Part shown: piece by piece, positions 1 to 12,700 of the stretch
How positions within the stretch are numbered: position 1 is the stretch's first letter
How the letters are laid out: each line of letters starts with the position of its first letter
Assembly: GCA_029204225.1 (NCBI GenBank)
Contig: CM055098.1
Location: 14,150,533-14,214,532, forward strand
Source of the DNA: Diphasiastrum complanatum
Taxonomy: Eukaryota > Streptophyta > Lycopodiopsida > Lycopodiales > Lycopodiaceae
Reading direction: 5' to 3'
DNA: 64,000 bases
Position numbers and translations under genes: made by a program
Notes under the pieces: model-generated
Told to the model about the DNA's origin: nothing
The model's input: the letters and a program-made list of their open reading frames with translations, nothing else
The model's database searches: none

Positions 1-865
1 TGACATTCACCTCATGGTTGCAAATATCAATGTCTACTGTAGCTATTGCCTCTTCGGGTAGGTCACCCCATCGGATCACCTGGTTGTAGCGTTGCTTCAA
101 CTGATTCTTCTTATTCGCAAGTGTCTTGGGTGGATCGATCCTTGAGACTTTCGCCATAGCAGACTTTTGTGGTGGTTGAGCTGGTACCTTCTTGGTTCCG
201 TAACGATCTAGGTCCATGTGGTGTAGGACTTGTTCATCAGTCAACTCAATCTCCTTATTATAAGTTACAGCATGTTGCCAAGGGACTAGATCATCGTCCA
301 CTGGGTTCTCAATCGGCTCCGCTGACAGTCATGCTATGTTTATCATATTCACCCCAAATGTAATTGGTGTGTCCATAGTGTAACATTTGGGTGAAGATGT
401 ATTCGGTTCTGGATCTGATTCATATTGACATGCTTGACAGTAAATAGTTGCTAATGCATCCATCCATCTCATGACATCTGTCTTTGAATGATAGTGACCT
501 CCCTTGGTTGGCTTTGGGCGGTCAATCATATGATTTGTCATGGATGATCCGTCATCAACTTTGGGTGCAATAGGTTTCAACGCCCATGTGAATGGATCTA
601 CCTTTACAGCCTGTTCTCTATTCTCGAAGGTGAGTTTCCCTGTACCCCAATTGTTTACTACTTGCGCAGCTCTCAACCATGGTCTTCCCAGTAAAACATG
701 GTATGCAGATGGAGATTCAGGTATATCCATGACCACAGAAGTAATCACATACTGCATGTCTGCTATCTTTACGGGAATATCAACAACTACACCTTTTGGT
801 TTCACACAGGATTGATCTGCTAGCTTGATGGCGAACCTGACTGGCTTGTAATTCTCATTTTTCAT
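1..865 (-). pseudogene. Element A retropepsin region and linker towards RT
   Basis: The longest open frame (329-865) reads as the C-terminal part of a retroelement aspartic protease. The hydrophobic beta strands are followed by the LLGRPWL signature that closes plant gypsy proteases. It is colinear with element G (34427-33269), where the active-site strand reads VDGGLGVNLIS. That is a D-G-G variant of the usual D-T/S-G, which I recall as common in some plant gypsy lineages. Positions 1-328 continue as the protease-RT linker in other frames, colinear with 32945-33268 of G. A stop around 329 separates the two frames. Confidence 0.75.
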
Positions 866-2739
866 ACAAAGTAGTGGATATCAGATTGACACCCGATCCT
901 CCATCTACCACTGCCGCCTCGTCCTCGTATCTCTTGTGTTTGATTGGGAAAGTGATGTTGTGTTCCTCACTTTCCCATGTTGTTCCGATGTGGAGGATGT
1001 TACTTGTTTCATCCATAGATGGGCTCAGGCACTACTGGCTCCTCATCCGCGTTGGCCCATTCCGCTAAAAGGATTTTCGCTTGTGGTGCAATCCGTAGTA
1101 GTTCTCGGAGTGATAAACTAATGTGGCTTGACAACAAGAGTGTGAGCCTTTCACTGCGTGGTTCCTCAGGCTCCACCATGTGAAAAGGCGGTTCATGTTG
1201 GTGCAACCGATCATTCTAATCAGTGCACAGTGTGAGCCCGTTTGTGATTCTCGTTCGACGCCGACTGGAAGTTCTGTGGGATTGTTTCATTCTTGCTCTT
1301 TTTCCTCCTCTTGTGCTTTTTGTACCCAATGTCTTATTTTCCGGTACTGTCTTCTCTCTTCTCTCACATATGGATATGGCGCTGAAGTTGAGGGTTGGTT
1401 GTCAGTGACCGATGGTGGTGGTGAGGGAGCCACTTCCTTCCTCTTCTGTGCTCGCGTAACAGCTAAAACAGGAGCGTGGTCATGTCGACTTTTTGATGGA
1501 ATCCCCGCTGGAACTGCTGATTGCTGTATGGCAATGAGGTTAAGAGGTGCACTGGTTCCAGGTTTAAATGGACAATTTTTGAAGCAGTGTCCATAATTGC
1601 AATCCCAGTAGGAGGTTGTATATTGTCCCTTGTAGAGACATTATGCAATTTTGTGTCCCTCGCCGCATCCGTAGCAGCCGTAATTTCTTCCACCTTGACA
1701 TTGAGTTTGAGCTGCATAGGCCGAAACATATTCATTTATGGCAGGATCCATAAATGGTTCATCTGGTCCGTACCACTGCTGCTGCTCAGATTGAGGTGGC
1801 ATTTGCATTTTTTGTTCCGCTACTATCAGGTTTACATGGGCCACTTGTTGATTGGCTGGCCCTGGTGGAGCAGGTAAGGCCATGCGTTGTGGTTGATTAG
1901 GTGCACCGTACCTTGGTGTCGCGTTAGGTGCCCCTTGATGATAAGGATAAGAAGTCTGATAAGGACTTCTCTTCTGTTGAACAACCCTGGGGTTAAACGG
2001 ACAAAATGTCGTATCTGTGTGATGTTGCATTGCACAGATGGCAGAATCTATGTGTCAGTCTCAAATTTTGCTTTAGGACTAGACACTTATTTGCTGTATG
2101 GTTTTGCGTGCATACTGAACACCATACATTTTCTCGTCGAGGATACTGCAGCTGGTTTGGTTCCTGTTGATGTGGAGTTACTGCTACAGTTCCTTGTAAG
2201 GCCTTCAGTTTCTGGTCAAACTACACCATAAGTTGCTCCATCTGCTGTTTGTGTAATTTTGTCATTTGCTCCAACAACAGTTCTGTGGATGGAGCGGATG
2301 CGTTTGATGATGATGATGCAATCGAGGGAGTAGGAGTGTGGGTGGAAGGATATTCATCGTCAGATCCCTCATCCTCTTCCTTGATGGCATCTTCCATAGC
2401 TTCTTGCAGAGTAGCGTACTGCTCCCGTCGTTTCAATTCTCTTCTGATGCTTCGTGGTAATCCAGCTAGGAATCACATCACCACCGCATGATCGAGAGTC
2501 AAGGCTACACTATATTCGGATCGTAGATGTTTGACCCGTTCAATATAGTCTCGGACCCTTTCTCGTTTTCCCATCTTGACTTTGCATAGTAGGAGAAACG
2601 GGTCTTCCAGGAACTTTCTTGGTTTAAAGCGCGTAATGAGAGCCACTTTAACCGCTTCCCAGGTGGATTTCTCTTCCTTTGACAGGTTGAAAAACCAATC
2701 CTGAGCCACTGCAAGCAAGGACATTGGAAATAGCATCAG
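866..2739 (-). pseudogene. Element A gag (capsid and nucleocapsid), broken
   Basis: Minus-strand fragments between 2736 and 866 encode the retrotransposon gag domain (AQDWFFNL... RFKPRKFLEDPFLL... YIERVKHLRSEY), an acidic and Ser-rich linker with a short Leu/Gln coiled coil (2221-2436), and zinc-knuckle segments. The knuckle CYGCGEGHKIA (1641-1700) keeps the C-X2-C-X3-H spacing. Upstream WCSVC...H and downstream YGHCFKNC motifs are further knuckle-like units. Frameshifts and stops break the frame. Positions about 1000-1507 hold roughly 500 bp absent from element G, so G has a deletion there or A an insertion. The N-terminal ~90 residues are lost. Confidence 0.8.
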
Positions 2740-2895
2740 AGTAAAAGAAGAGTAGTATAGTGGTGAGAAGAGTTAAGGGAGAAAGTAGGAAATTAACTAA
2801 AAGTAGCATCTATGCATAGTTAGGCACCTATCCAGTGATCTAACCTTTGTTGACAGGCGGAAGAGCTATACTACGAGAGATCGTCGACCCCACAG

Positions 2896-2914
2896 TGGCG
2901 CTGTTGCCGGGGAT
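2896..2914 (+). promoter_or_regulatory. Primer-binding site of element A, tRNA-Asp type (in inverted block)
   Basis: TGGCGCTGTTGCCGGGGAT matches the complement of the plant tRNA-Asp 3' end, as I recall it, at 18 of 19 positions. It lies one base beyond the LTR terminus CCCACA. Confidence 0.75.
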
Positions 2915-4200
2915 AGGTTTCCACTAACTAGTTTGGTTGCATTTTAGCTATTTTCTTGCTTTTTAGAGTAGTTTAGGTAGATTTTTGGGAGTTTAGAGTT
3001 AGTTTTCTGTATTTTTTTGTGTTTGGACTATTCACAGCTAGTGGAGGAGGTGTGAGAGGGTAGAGGAGGCCCTGAACAACCTCTAAGGGCTTGAAACCCA
3101 AACCAATCATCCAAAAAACTTAAAAAACACACCAATCTGCATTTTGGAAGGAAAAAGAGCCAAAAAAAACTCATCAGATTTTTATATCTCCAGAATCAGT
3201 GGAAATTAACCCTTACAGGACTGGCAGTAGCTCCAGGGTACTGTCCCAAACCTACATAGAAGCCTGCGAGAGTTAGTTCCAAGCAGATTGTAAAAATTAG
3301 AGAGAAATCATAAAAAATTCAAAAAACCCTTGAAAAAATCCAAAAAAATTCAAATCTTCATAAGAACTCTCCCAGAGCCCTCTAAAGTTCCATCTCAGTG
3401 AGACCAAGACACAGAGAAGCTTGCGAGAGTTAGTTTGATGATTAAGTGCATGTGCGAGAGTTCTCAATGAAAAAAAAGACGAGAAAGTACAAGTGAACCC
3501 TCGCAGACAGTGAAATTTTCAGTTCCAGTGGTCAAGAACTCTCGCAGAGGATTCTGAAGTTCCATCTCAGTGAGACCAGGACACAGAAGAGCTTGTGAGT
3601 ATTACTTTGATTTTAGTGAGCAGAAAATTGGATTTAAGTGCTAAAAAATCACTAAAAAGTGAAGATCCAGCAAATCCTTCCAGTAAGAACTCTTGCAGAC
3701 CCTCTCAATCGATTTAGAATGTCAAATTACATCAGTGATGAAGCCTGCGAGAGTTAGTATGAAGATTTGGTGAAGATCAAGCACAAAAAGTGATTTTGAA
3801 CCCTCGTAGATAATGAAATTTTCACTTCTTGCAAGAGTTAACTCTCGCAGAGAATTCTATAGTAAGATCTGACCCAGATCCAGCTACTGTGAAGCTTGTG
3901 AGAGTTACTTCCCAGAGATCTAAAAGATATCAAGTTTTTTACCTACAAAAATAGCTAAAAAAACCCTCGCACAGCCAACTCTGGCACAAGATAAACCTCG
4001 CAGGCCAGATCAGTGGAAAGATCTGCATCAGATCCAGCTACTGTCAAAATTTCAGGTCAATTAGTGCAAGGAGTAAAAAGTTATCAAGGAAAAACCACCG
4101 TAAAAGGCTAAAATTCATTCCGGCCTATCAGATCGATCAGATCCTTGAAGATCCAGACGACATCTTACTGTATAAGCAAGATTTAATCACTTTGAAACCC
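2915..4200 (+). other. Retroelement leader with recurrent CTCGCAGAG-like motif
   Basis: This is untranslated leader with no open reading frame. It is dominated by a degenerate motif in both orientations, GCGAGAGTTAGT or ACTCTCGCAGAG, at for example 3265, 3420, 3453, 3505, 3538, 3754, 3841 and 3964. The same motif fills the leader of element G (35860-37386). Confidence 0.7.
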
Positions 4201-4875
4201 ACCTACTCCTCTACACTAACATTCATCATTGTTTGGTTGAAGGGAAGGAATAGAGAAGAAGAGATTGAGAAGAGAAGAGAAAGAGAGAGAAAGAGAGTGA
4301 GGGTGGAGGTTAGCTCAAATGCTCCTTATGCTTGCTAATGGAAAAACATTCACTATGGCAAACAAAAACATGGAAATAGAAAGCAATAGAAAACACAACC
4401 AAGAGCAATAGCAAGTAGTGAATAGCAAATGAGGATGCTTCTCTTCCAAAAATGGTAGAGTTTCTTCCTTCTCATTAAGCATGAAAATAGTGTACAAATG
4501 GTGCCTTTTTATAAAATGGGGAAGGCCCTTGCCCCTCAATCTTATTGGCTAATATTCACAATGATCCTAGCCATTCATCTTGGACCCAACTTGATCCAAG
4601 GGTCCACAAAAAGTTCATTAGAAATCACAAGATTCATGTGAGTCCCAATTTGGACCCAACTCTAAAAAGTAATCTCTAAGTTCAAAAATGACATTGGGCC
4701 TCTAGTTTTATTTTAATTACAAGGCCCAAGTCAAGTTTATTTTATTCACAACTTCAATTGCATGCTCATTGGGCCATGGGCTTATACACGCAGGATGCCA
4801 TGCCCTCGCAACACATTTTATTGGAGGATTTTATTTATTTATACTTTGTTGGGAATACCCCCAACATCAGCCAAT
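4201..4875 (-). repeat. 5' LTR of element A, larger portion
   Basis: This matches the two LTRs of element G from CTACTCCTCTACACTAAC to the terminal CCCCCAACA. In element orientation it begins TGTTGGGGGTATTCCCAACA, a near-palindromic start. On the minus strand a CCAAT motif (about 4541-4548) precedes TTTTATAAAAAGG (about 4506-4518), a plausible LTR promoter. The missing ~155 bp is in the inverted block. A 75-codon minus ORF over the promoter is shared by all LTR copies and is not considered a gene. Confidence 0.8.
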
Positions 4876-4924
4876 TTACTTCTAGGCCGGGTAGGGGAAG
4901 TTGTCCTACGCGACTGGGGCGGCC

Positions 4925-7543
4925 TTACCAGATAATCATCAAGGGCCTTGGTGCCTGTGTCTTTCTCTTTTGCTCGCTCGCTTGTCGACGACTCATCTGC
5001 ACCCATGTCTGGCCTGGGCGAGAATCTTCTTGTCTCCGGTTGGTCAACCAGGAAATCATCATCGACTCCAATGTCTCTGTTAGTTTCTGGAAGGTCGGGG
5101 ATGGAGTGATCTGGGGAGAGGGGTGCAGGGGTGAACGGTTTAGGAGGAGGAGGAGATAATAAGTTATACGCAGCACCGGGGGAGTGGAGTTGTTGGAAGA
5201 TCTCGTCACGTCGGGCTTTGTAGGTGTCAGCTGGACCTTTTGATGGGCCCTTATTTGATTAGGAGGTGATGAAGAAAGGGGAGATGGAAGAATTGGGTAA
5301 GTTGGAATGAATGTTTCAGAGAAATTAAATGCGGAGTAGGAGGAAGGGTTAAAAGTGGGAGGGGGTCGGGAAAAGCTCATGAAAGCAACACTGGCTCTCT
5401 GGCCACCCGATCCTGAGCTACCATCAAATGGGTGGGTTTGCCCGTCCTAATTCCGTGCTCCATCATTCCCATCATCGTCTCATGGCTTCGTTACGTGAGC
5501 ACCTGCTTGGGCCTTGCATGTCGTGTCCCATAATTGGTTCACCTTGTCCAAGACTTGTTGCAAGGCCTTCGTTGTTTCTTCCAGCTGCTTCTGGGACTCC
5601 AGGATGATCTTCTCTTGTTTCGCCACAATGTTTTCAAAATTCTTTTTATTGGCCTCTCGCTCTTGGATCAACCTTATGTATCTCTCCATTCGGATGGCTG
5701 AGGCCTGTGGGACCTGGATTTGAAGGTCTCAGGCTTGACTGGAGGAGCATTGACTATCATTACACCCGACGATCCGTCTCGTACTTGGTTGATTTGGACC
5801 ATCTGGTGCTTCAGTTGCTGTTGGACCTCTTCCAAGGTGGATTTCTGCCCAGCCATCACGGATCTGCTTTCTACTGCCTCTTTTTTTTTTTTTCTTTGGC
5901 CATCCTTTGATATCGCTCAATCTCTTGGTCTTGATGTTGGACCTTGCTCTCTAGAACTTGATGTTGGCTCACCAACCAATGCATGTGGTAGCTCGTTTCG
6001 GATAGGCCAATCATTGAGCATTTGGCTGCTTCAGTGAGCTTTTTAGGGTTAGAGAGGGTTGGGTACTGATCAAGGGTGTGGGATGGTGAGGCTAAACCAA
6101 AAAATAGGTGTGGTGTTAGAACTAAAGATGGAGGTGGAGGTGGAGGTGGAGGTGGTAGTGGTGGAGGGGTCTAACTTCTTCCTGGCTGCTTCCCCTTTTT
6201 TGGTTCATCGTCGCTTATCTCCATCAGGTCCGCAGCATCAAAATATTGAGATGTGTCCAATATGTGGACTTGCTGGGCCTATGATTGTTGATCTTGTGAC
6301 TGTTGGGCTGCTCCCGTGTCTTGGGGACTGGATATCCCCACTCCTCCCCCCCCCCAAAAAAAAAAACTTGTGCCAGTGGTGATGTTGGTGGCGTTGGCGT
6401 TGTAATTAGTGTGGGTGGGGTGGTGGCTTCATTTGGCTAACTTGGGACTTGAGGTATTGTCGTGTCAGGTGCCAATGTGGATCTAGTTGCTCCATCACCC
6501 TCGTCGATTACATGTGAGGGTGATGAGTGTTGTTGTGATGCTGTAGACGAGCTGCCACCATCTGACGTGGAACCATGTGAAACTGATCCCACCTGTGATG
6601 TGCTCCCAGCTTGAAGCTTCTCTTGTCTTTGTTGTTGCCGTGTATCTGGCAACTGAGCCCTTGAGGTATCTGCATGTTGAGCTCCAAAGGTTGCAGCTGT
6701 TTGTGGATCCTAGGGTGGGCTTCTTGGCTTGTGTACCAAAGGGAGGATACTGGTGTTGACTCGTTTGGCCTGGGACCCCGATGGTGAAGTTGTCCTTGCA
6801 CGCTTGGGCTTCTTGTGTTCAATGGGAATATCCCATGCCTTGTCCGCAAGCTGTAGTTGTTGTTGGAGCTTTAGCCCGTTTTGTACTTGATGCATAGTGA
6901 TATCTGTCATCAGATATTCTAATACCGTGATAGGCTGCTTGTTCTTAATGCACTCATGAAGACAATTTGAAGCAAACTATGCCCAATCATAGAGGTTCTG
7001 GGCATGCAGTCGTGAATCTGCCATCATGTGAAACAAGGACATGGGTACCCTCAACAATTTCATTCGAGGCTTTTGTGTGCATCTGGTGAGATATGCACAT
7101 GCTGCTTGAAGTTGCTTGTCGTTGATTGCTTCCAACCTGTACCCATCCTTGTTCTTCCACTTGGTCATAGAGGGATCAATATATTTGAAATATGTCGTTT
7201 GCTCTATCTTCTGGAGTGTCCGTGTGACAGTGTTTGGTCCTCGTGGGAAACCATAAGGTTGCAAGTCAGCTGCCGCAAAGGATACGTTATAGACATAATT
7301 CGTGATAGGGGGAACTATGATCTGACATGATCTTGCCATGGTATGATAATTGGCATATGCCATGTGTACCAGATAGGGGCTTTGATAACCTATCAAGACA
7401 GGGATCTGAATTTCGATTTCTTTGAAGAAGGACTCCTCCTGCTGGTACCAGGTCTGCATCTTTGTAAGGTCAAGCTTGCATAGCTGGATGTCGAGCTTGC
7501 TTGCTTCGGGATCATCTGAACTTGAACTGGGGTTGGACGACAT
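4925..7543 (-). pseudogene. Element B extra ORF: conserved core, low-complexity linker, coiled coil
   Basis: Start MSSNPSSSSDDPE at 7543. The first 188 codons are open and contain the core shared with elements G and LARD: KNKDGYRLEAINDKQLQAA, a short Leu-rich helix, then LYDW followed by ECIKNKQ just beyond the stop. A basic segment (KKPKRARTTSPSGSQAKR) could be a nuclear localisation signal. Then comes a Ser/Gln/Thr-rich linker with several stops (6652-5920) and a coiled-coil stretch (5689-5480, REANKKNFENIVAKQEKII). Last is a Ser/Pro-rich tail (5380-4925). No transmembrane segment is seen, which argues against an envelope protein. The function is unknown. Confidence 0.6.
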
Positions 7544-7615
7544 GGTCGAAAAATGGAAGAAGGAGAGTTCTGAAAAAACTGCTTTGGTTGAGAGCTGGAA
7601 GGGCGTTGGTTGAGA

Positions 7616-8895
7616 TGTGAAGGGTTGGGTTCCGGTTCAGATTTGATGGAGTGGCTTTGGTTGAGATTCGATGGAGTGGCTTCGGTTGAGATCTAAAGGG
7701 TTGGGCTCCAGTTGAGTTCTGATGGAGTGGCTTCGGTTGAGATCTGAAGGGTTGGGCTCCGGTTGAGATCTGATGGAGTGGCTTCGGTTGAGATGGAAAA
7801 TGAGGACTTCGGTCGAGTGTTGAAGGAGGGGGCTCCGGTTGAGATGGGAAGTGGCGGTGCAGAATGGTTCGAAAAGTGTGGGGGGAGGGATGTATGAACG
7901 GGTTTGGAAAGGGAGATATGTGGAAGATGGCTATGTTGGGTAGAGCGGTGTGGGTGATGAAGTAAAGGTGGGTGAACAGAGTGAGGTCGAGTTAAGAAAA
8001 TGGGGAGTGGAATAGGAGGAAATGGAGGTGTTTGACAATGGTTTTAATGTTATGGATGTGTATCTTTCAGCAATGAAGCAGGTTGAAGGTGTATGGTTTG
8101 TGATTGTGATTGTAGGATGTTTAATAGTGTGACAGGAGCGTGATAAGTGCTCGTGTGACACTACCCCTCAGCATGCGAAACTTGAGATATAAGGTATTAT
8201 GCCGACAACGTTTGTATTGAAGGTTTTGGTGATGGCGCTCATAAGGGATTGATAATGATGGTGAGATGATGATGATGATGATGGACGGACTGAACAGTCG
8301 AGCGCCAGGATCGGTGTCAAGAGCAGGAAGATCACCGCAAATCATCGCTAGAAAATGCTTTAGCTTCGCACTTCGCTGAGGTGCGAATGGCTTCGGTGAG
8401 AGGGCATTCATTGCCGCCGTCGTCTGGTTGCAAGGGAGATGGGACGTGCCGGTTCGTAAAATTTGAATGTATGTCCTCCGATCGAAATTTGAAATGACTG
8501 CTCCGGTTGAGATTTGAAGGAACTGCTTCGGTCGAGATTTGATAGAACCGCTTCGGTCGAGATTTGAAGGAAGCTTTCGGTCGAGATCTGAAGGAATACT
8601 CGGTTGAGATTTGATAGAACCGCTTCGTTCGAGATCTGAAGGAGGCTCCGGTTGAGTTCTGAAGGAACTGCTCGATCGAGATTAGACAGAACCGCTTTGG
8701 TCGAGATATGAAGGAACTGCTCGGTCGAGATTTGATAGAACCGCTTCGGTCGAGATCTGAAGGAAGGCTTCGGTCGAGATCTGAAGGAACTACTCGGTCG
8801 AGATTAGACAGAACTGCTTCGGTCGACATCTGAAGGAACTGCTTCGGTCGAGATTTGAGAGAGGCACTTCGGTTGAGATTTGAGAAAAATCTCAT
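7616..8895. repeat. Two minisatellite blocks between integrase and extra ORF of element B
   Basis: Block 1 (about 7616-7850) repeats units like GGCTTCGGTTGAGATCTGA, and block 2 (about 8481-8895) repeats TTCGGTCGAGATYTGAAGGA with units of roughly 24-30 bp. A 187-codon minus ORF over block 2 (SRPKRFYQISTEAV units) is a by-product of the repeat. Confidence 0.75.
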
Positions 8896-9276
8896 GATGC
8901 ATAAATGGATCTATTTGATGCAAGTGAAGAACTTCAAGGAAAATAGGACTGTAGCTCAGAGTAGAAGTTCTTATAAAAGAGGTGTATCTCCATGAATGTT
9001 GGTTACCCTGAGATACCAGTGAGACAGAGATGAGGTGGCCGAAGTGTGAGAATGATTTCCTAAGGTGTAGCCTATCAGTTGTCGATCTAGAACACCCATG
9101 ACCCATGAGTATGAACAAAAGAAAAAAAGAAAAAAATGCATAGAATGTACATAAGTAATGATATGAAGTATAAACAAGGAACGAGGTGAACAATAGGCGA
9201 GATGTACAAGGAAAGGAATAAAATAACATTAAAAACACTTTTTTTTTTTCATCAAGGGAAAAGATCCTAAATTGGG

Positions 9277-10440
9277 TCAACAAAGAACAACTCTTCGTAG
9301 TATCGCCGTAGATGACCACCGTTTACGACAGTGTCTAGGAGTGTCCCTCAACTGTTTGTAACTAGACTGCACCATTAGGAAATATTTTGTTAAAACGTAT
9401 GGCCCTTCACTTCTGAGCTTCAACTTGTCGGGGTGCTTCTTTGATGTATAAAGAAGTACCTGGTCACCTAAATGTAGATCTTTATATCGCAAGTGTTGGT
9501 CATGCCAAGCTTTTTGGCGTCGTTTGTTAACTAGTTGTGCGTGATAAGATATTAGTCTTGTCTCGCATAACTGGGCTAACATAAATAGCCTGGTTTTGAC
9601 TTGTTGTTCGATTGAGGCCTTTTCACAGAGATCTGTTGAAAAAGCCTCTGTAACTCTTAGCGAAGGTACTAAGAATTCTACGGGCATTACCGCTTCTTGA
9701 CCATATACTAAGTGGAAAGGGGTTACCCACCCAATGGCTTTCTTCGGAGTGGTGCGGTAAGCCCAGATAGCTGAGAAAAGTTTTGTTTCCCAATCAGAGC
9801 GACTAGTTTCAACTATCTTGGTTAGAATTTTACAGATCGTCTTGTTAGTTGATTCAGCCTGGCCATTACACCTAGGATAGTACGGTGTACTTTTCTGTGA
9901 GATTATCAATGACAACATTTAAAAAATGTGTGTCGCGATCACTAACAAGCTCAATGGGACAACCAAAATGGGTAATAATGTTTTCGTAAAGAAAACGTGC
10001 AACTATTTTTGCATTGGCATCCTTCGTTGCTCGGGCCTCTATTCACTTAGTGGCGTAATCTGTGGCTATGAGGATGTATCAAGCTTGGGTATGTTTCACT
10101 GCTGGACTGATGGGTCCAACAAAGTCAATCCCCCACTTATGGAAGGCTTTGCCTTCTATAATGGGAGTCAATGGTGTGAAGTCTGCTTTGGTATTTTTCT
10201 TTGCTCTTTGACAGACATCACATGCTTTAATGACAGCAAACGTGTCTTTAAACAAAGATGGCCACCACAATCCTGCTCGAAGGATACTCTTCGTTGTGGC
10301 TTCAGCAGAAAAGTGGTCACCTCCAATGCCCTCATGAGCCTGAGATATTATTGGTCGTATCTCAGATTCATAAGCACATCGTCGAATAATGCCATCAACG
10401 CCCCTTTTGTAAAGTTGTCCCGCAATTAACTAAAAGGGTG
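9277..10440 (-). pseudogene. Element B integrase
   Basis: The zinc-finger end reads WWPSLFKDTF...ACDVCQRAKKN (10079-10270). It is followed by the first catalytic Asp in KWGIDFVGP. The third catalytic residue is kept as Glu in CNGQAESTNK (about 9860). After it come W-T/S-YRTTPKKAIG, FHLVYGQEAVMPVE and the C-terminal GPYVL patch. No chromodomain is seen. The frame is broken between 9919 and 10078, where the second Asp would lie. The family joins retroelement cDNA to chromosomal DNA. Confidence 0.8.
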
Positions 10441-10695
10441 CTGCTTTTATTAAAAAATTTCTTTTTTCCGTTGTACTCAGGCCTTCTTTTAGTCGGCCTA
10501 TTGTGAGGAACTGAGTGATCTCCTCAGCCCATAGGGGTGTGGCATCGATCTAAAAAAGGCATGCATCAGGAAGATCATCGTTGACTGGTGCAGTTGCTTT
10601 TTCGGCACTTGGTAGTCTAGAAAGTAGATCCGCCATGAAATGTTGGGACCCTTTCCAAATGACTATACGGAAATTAAATTCCTCCAAGATTCTCA
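10441..10695 (-). pseudogene. Element B RNase H C-terminal tail and connection to integrase
   Basis: Translated on the minus strand this reads FNFRIVIWKGSQHFMADLLSR, the end of a gypsy RNase H (compare FRIVVRKGKQQLMVDHVSR in G). It continues with the acidic linker before integrase. It stops abruptly at about 10695. Confidence 0.6.
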
Positions 10696-11790
10696 GTGAG
10701 TTATGTGAGTAACATATGCGGATTATGGATATCTACCGGTTTACAGCCTATGTTTATGTATAGGAACATAGTTGGATATGTTGCTTATGTACATCCTAAT
10801 CTTGTGGATCTGCTATGTGTTTCCTTGGTACTGAGTTTATATCGTATACTTAAACTAGTCAGAGTGCAGAGATCAATAGATGATATTGTAGCTGTTGTGC
10901 ACATTATTAATTTGTATGGTTGTATAATCTTATATGTAAATTCATCCGCTACTATTCGTGTGTCTGATTCGCTTGTTCATTTTATTATGCACTTGGGTTT
11001 GATCTTGTTGAATGCTACATTAATTTGTAGCATTGTCTGACTACTCTCTGAAGGATTGTAGGAGTGATACACTCGGCAGTGACAAGTATAGTTGAATTCT
11101 ACACCTAGACATTTAAGATTTCTGAATCATTTACAATTGACTTGAGTAATTGAATTACTCCTATTTTGAACTTAATTGGTAGAATAAGCAGTGTGAAGAG
11201 AATTCACCAGGAACTGTTTATTTTGATCTATATTGCTTATAAGGAGTCATCAGAATTCATCTATGAGAGTTGTGTGCATATAATATAGGAGATTCTTGAT
11301 ATAGAATATTTCTTGAATGAGGAATATTCTAGATTATTGACTGAATCCCAGTGAACTCATATTGGATGATAGAGTCTAACTAATATCAAGGATAACCATT
11401 GAATTTAGTTGAAATCCAGCAGAGCTTTGTAATTTCTAGATGTTGTTCTAGGTAATTGTATAAAGTTTCTGTTGTTCAATATGGATGTTATAATGGTCTT
11501 TAATCACTTGGTTGATTGTAGAATTTGGAGCTCATAATCTGTTAAAGAATCGGGTTGGAAGAATATTCATGGGATCCAGTAAATTTCCTTGTGGAAAAAG
11601 ATTTCAGAATTATTCTTATCATTTTCCTGAGTGGTATGTTATACATATATTCTAGTATCTTTTAATGATTAAGTATGGTTTTGGAACCTTGTAAATTATG
11701 ATTGACAAATTATAAGATTATAAATGTTATGATTAAATAAACATAAATTGATACTTAATGGACGTTAGAAGATTATAAGAGAATGACATT
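10696..11790. other. AT-rich sequence of unknown origin
   Basis: I recognise nothing here. It lies between the broken RNase H of B and the truncated LTR of copia E. A 114-codon plus frame (10696-11040) is Leu/Ile/Val-rich with no recognisable domain. A short hairpin (ATGCTACATTAATTTGTAGCAT) sits near 11010. Confidence 0.5.
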
Positions 11791-12685
<895 letters not shown>

Positions 12686-12700
12686 GCCCCCCTTAAGCTT
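12686..12700 (-). promoter_or_regulatory. Polypurine tract of copia element E
   Basis: On the minus strand, AAGCTTAAGGGGGGC directly precedes the LTR start TGTTGG. This is the usual position of the plus-strand primer. Confidence 0.65.

Larger units (their letters stand above)
2740..4200 (+). other. Inverted block inside element A: LTR end, PBS and leader
   Basis: Element A runs on the minus strand, but this block reads on the plus strand. It holds about 155 bp of LTR (2740-2894), the PBS (2896-2914) and a leader matching the reverse complement of G positions 36100-37386. The left junction joins gag to the LTR internal point that follows CTTAACT. The right junction joins the gag-proximal leader end to the remaining LTR at the next LTR base (CTACTCCTC). 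The two ends therefore meet at one LTR breakpoint, as expected for a simple inversion plus a gag deletion. Confidence 0.8.
1..4875 (-). mobile_element. Ty3/gypsy element A, 5' part, internally rearranged, runs off the left edge
   Basis: The minus strand carries, in element order, a 5' LTR starting at 4875, then leader and PBS (inverted), gag and the protease region. RT and integrase would lie left of position 1. Gag and protease are close homologues of the complete element G (24801-38225), which gives the alignment frame. About 275 bp encoding the gag N-terminus is missing between the gag end at 2739 and the inverted leader. The element appears to be inserted into element B, because B's extra-ORF tail begins directly at 4876. 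No TSD can be tested because the other end is outside the window. It is degenerate and non-autonomous. Confidence 0.85.
4876..10695 (-). mobile_element. Ty3/gypsy element B, truncated at both ends
   Basis: In element order this holds an RNase H tail (10695-10441), integrase (about 10440-9277), a spacer with minisatellite repeats (8900-7560) and a long extra ORF (7543-4925). The domain order is the same as in element G, but sequence identity is much lower, so it is a different family. It is cut at 10695 by unrelated AT-rich sequence and at 4876 by element A. No LTR belonging to B is recognisable. Confidence 0.75.

Noticed and set aside
4315-4539. ~75-codon minus ORF MRGKGLPHFIKRHH, also at 25071 and 37672
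   Set aside because: It lies inside each LTR, starting by the predicted TATA box. Repetition reflects LTR copies, not a gene.
8332-8895. 187-codon minus ORF with SRPKRFYQISTEAV repeats, resembling a repeat protein
   Set aside because: It is explained by the minisatellite, and the units drift in frame with no conserved fold.
10696-11040. 114-codon hydrophobic plus ORF, considered as an organellar insert
   Set aside because: No recognisable mitochondrial or plastid protein; composition fits AT-rich non-coding DNA.
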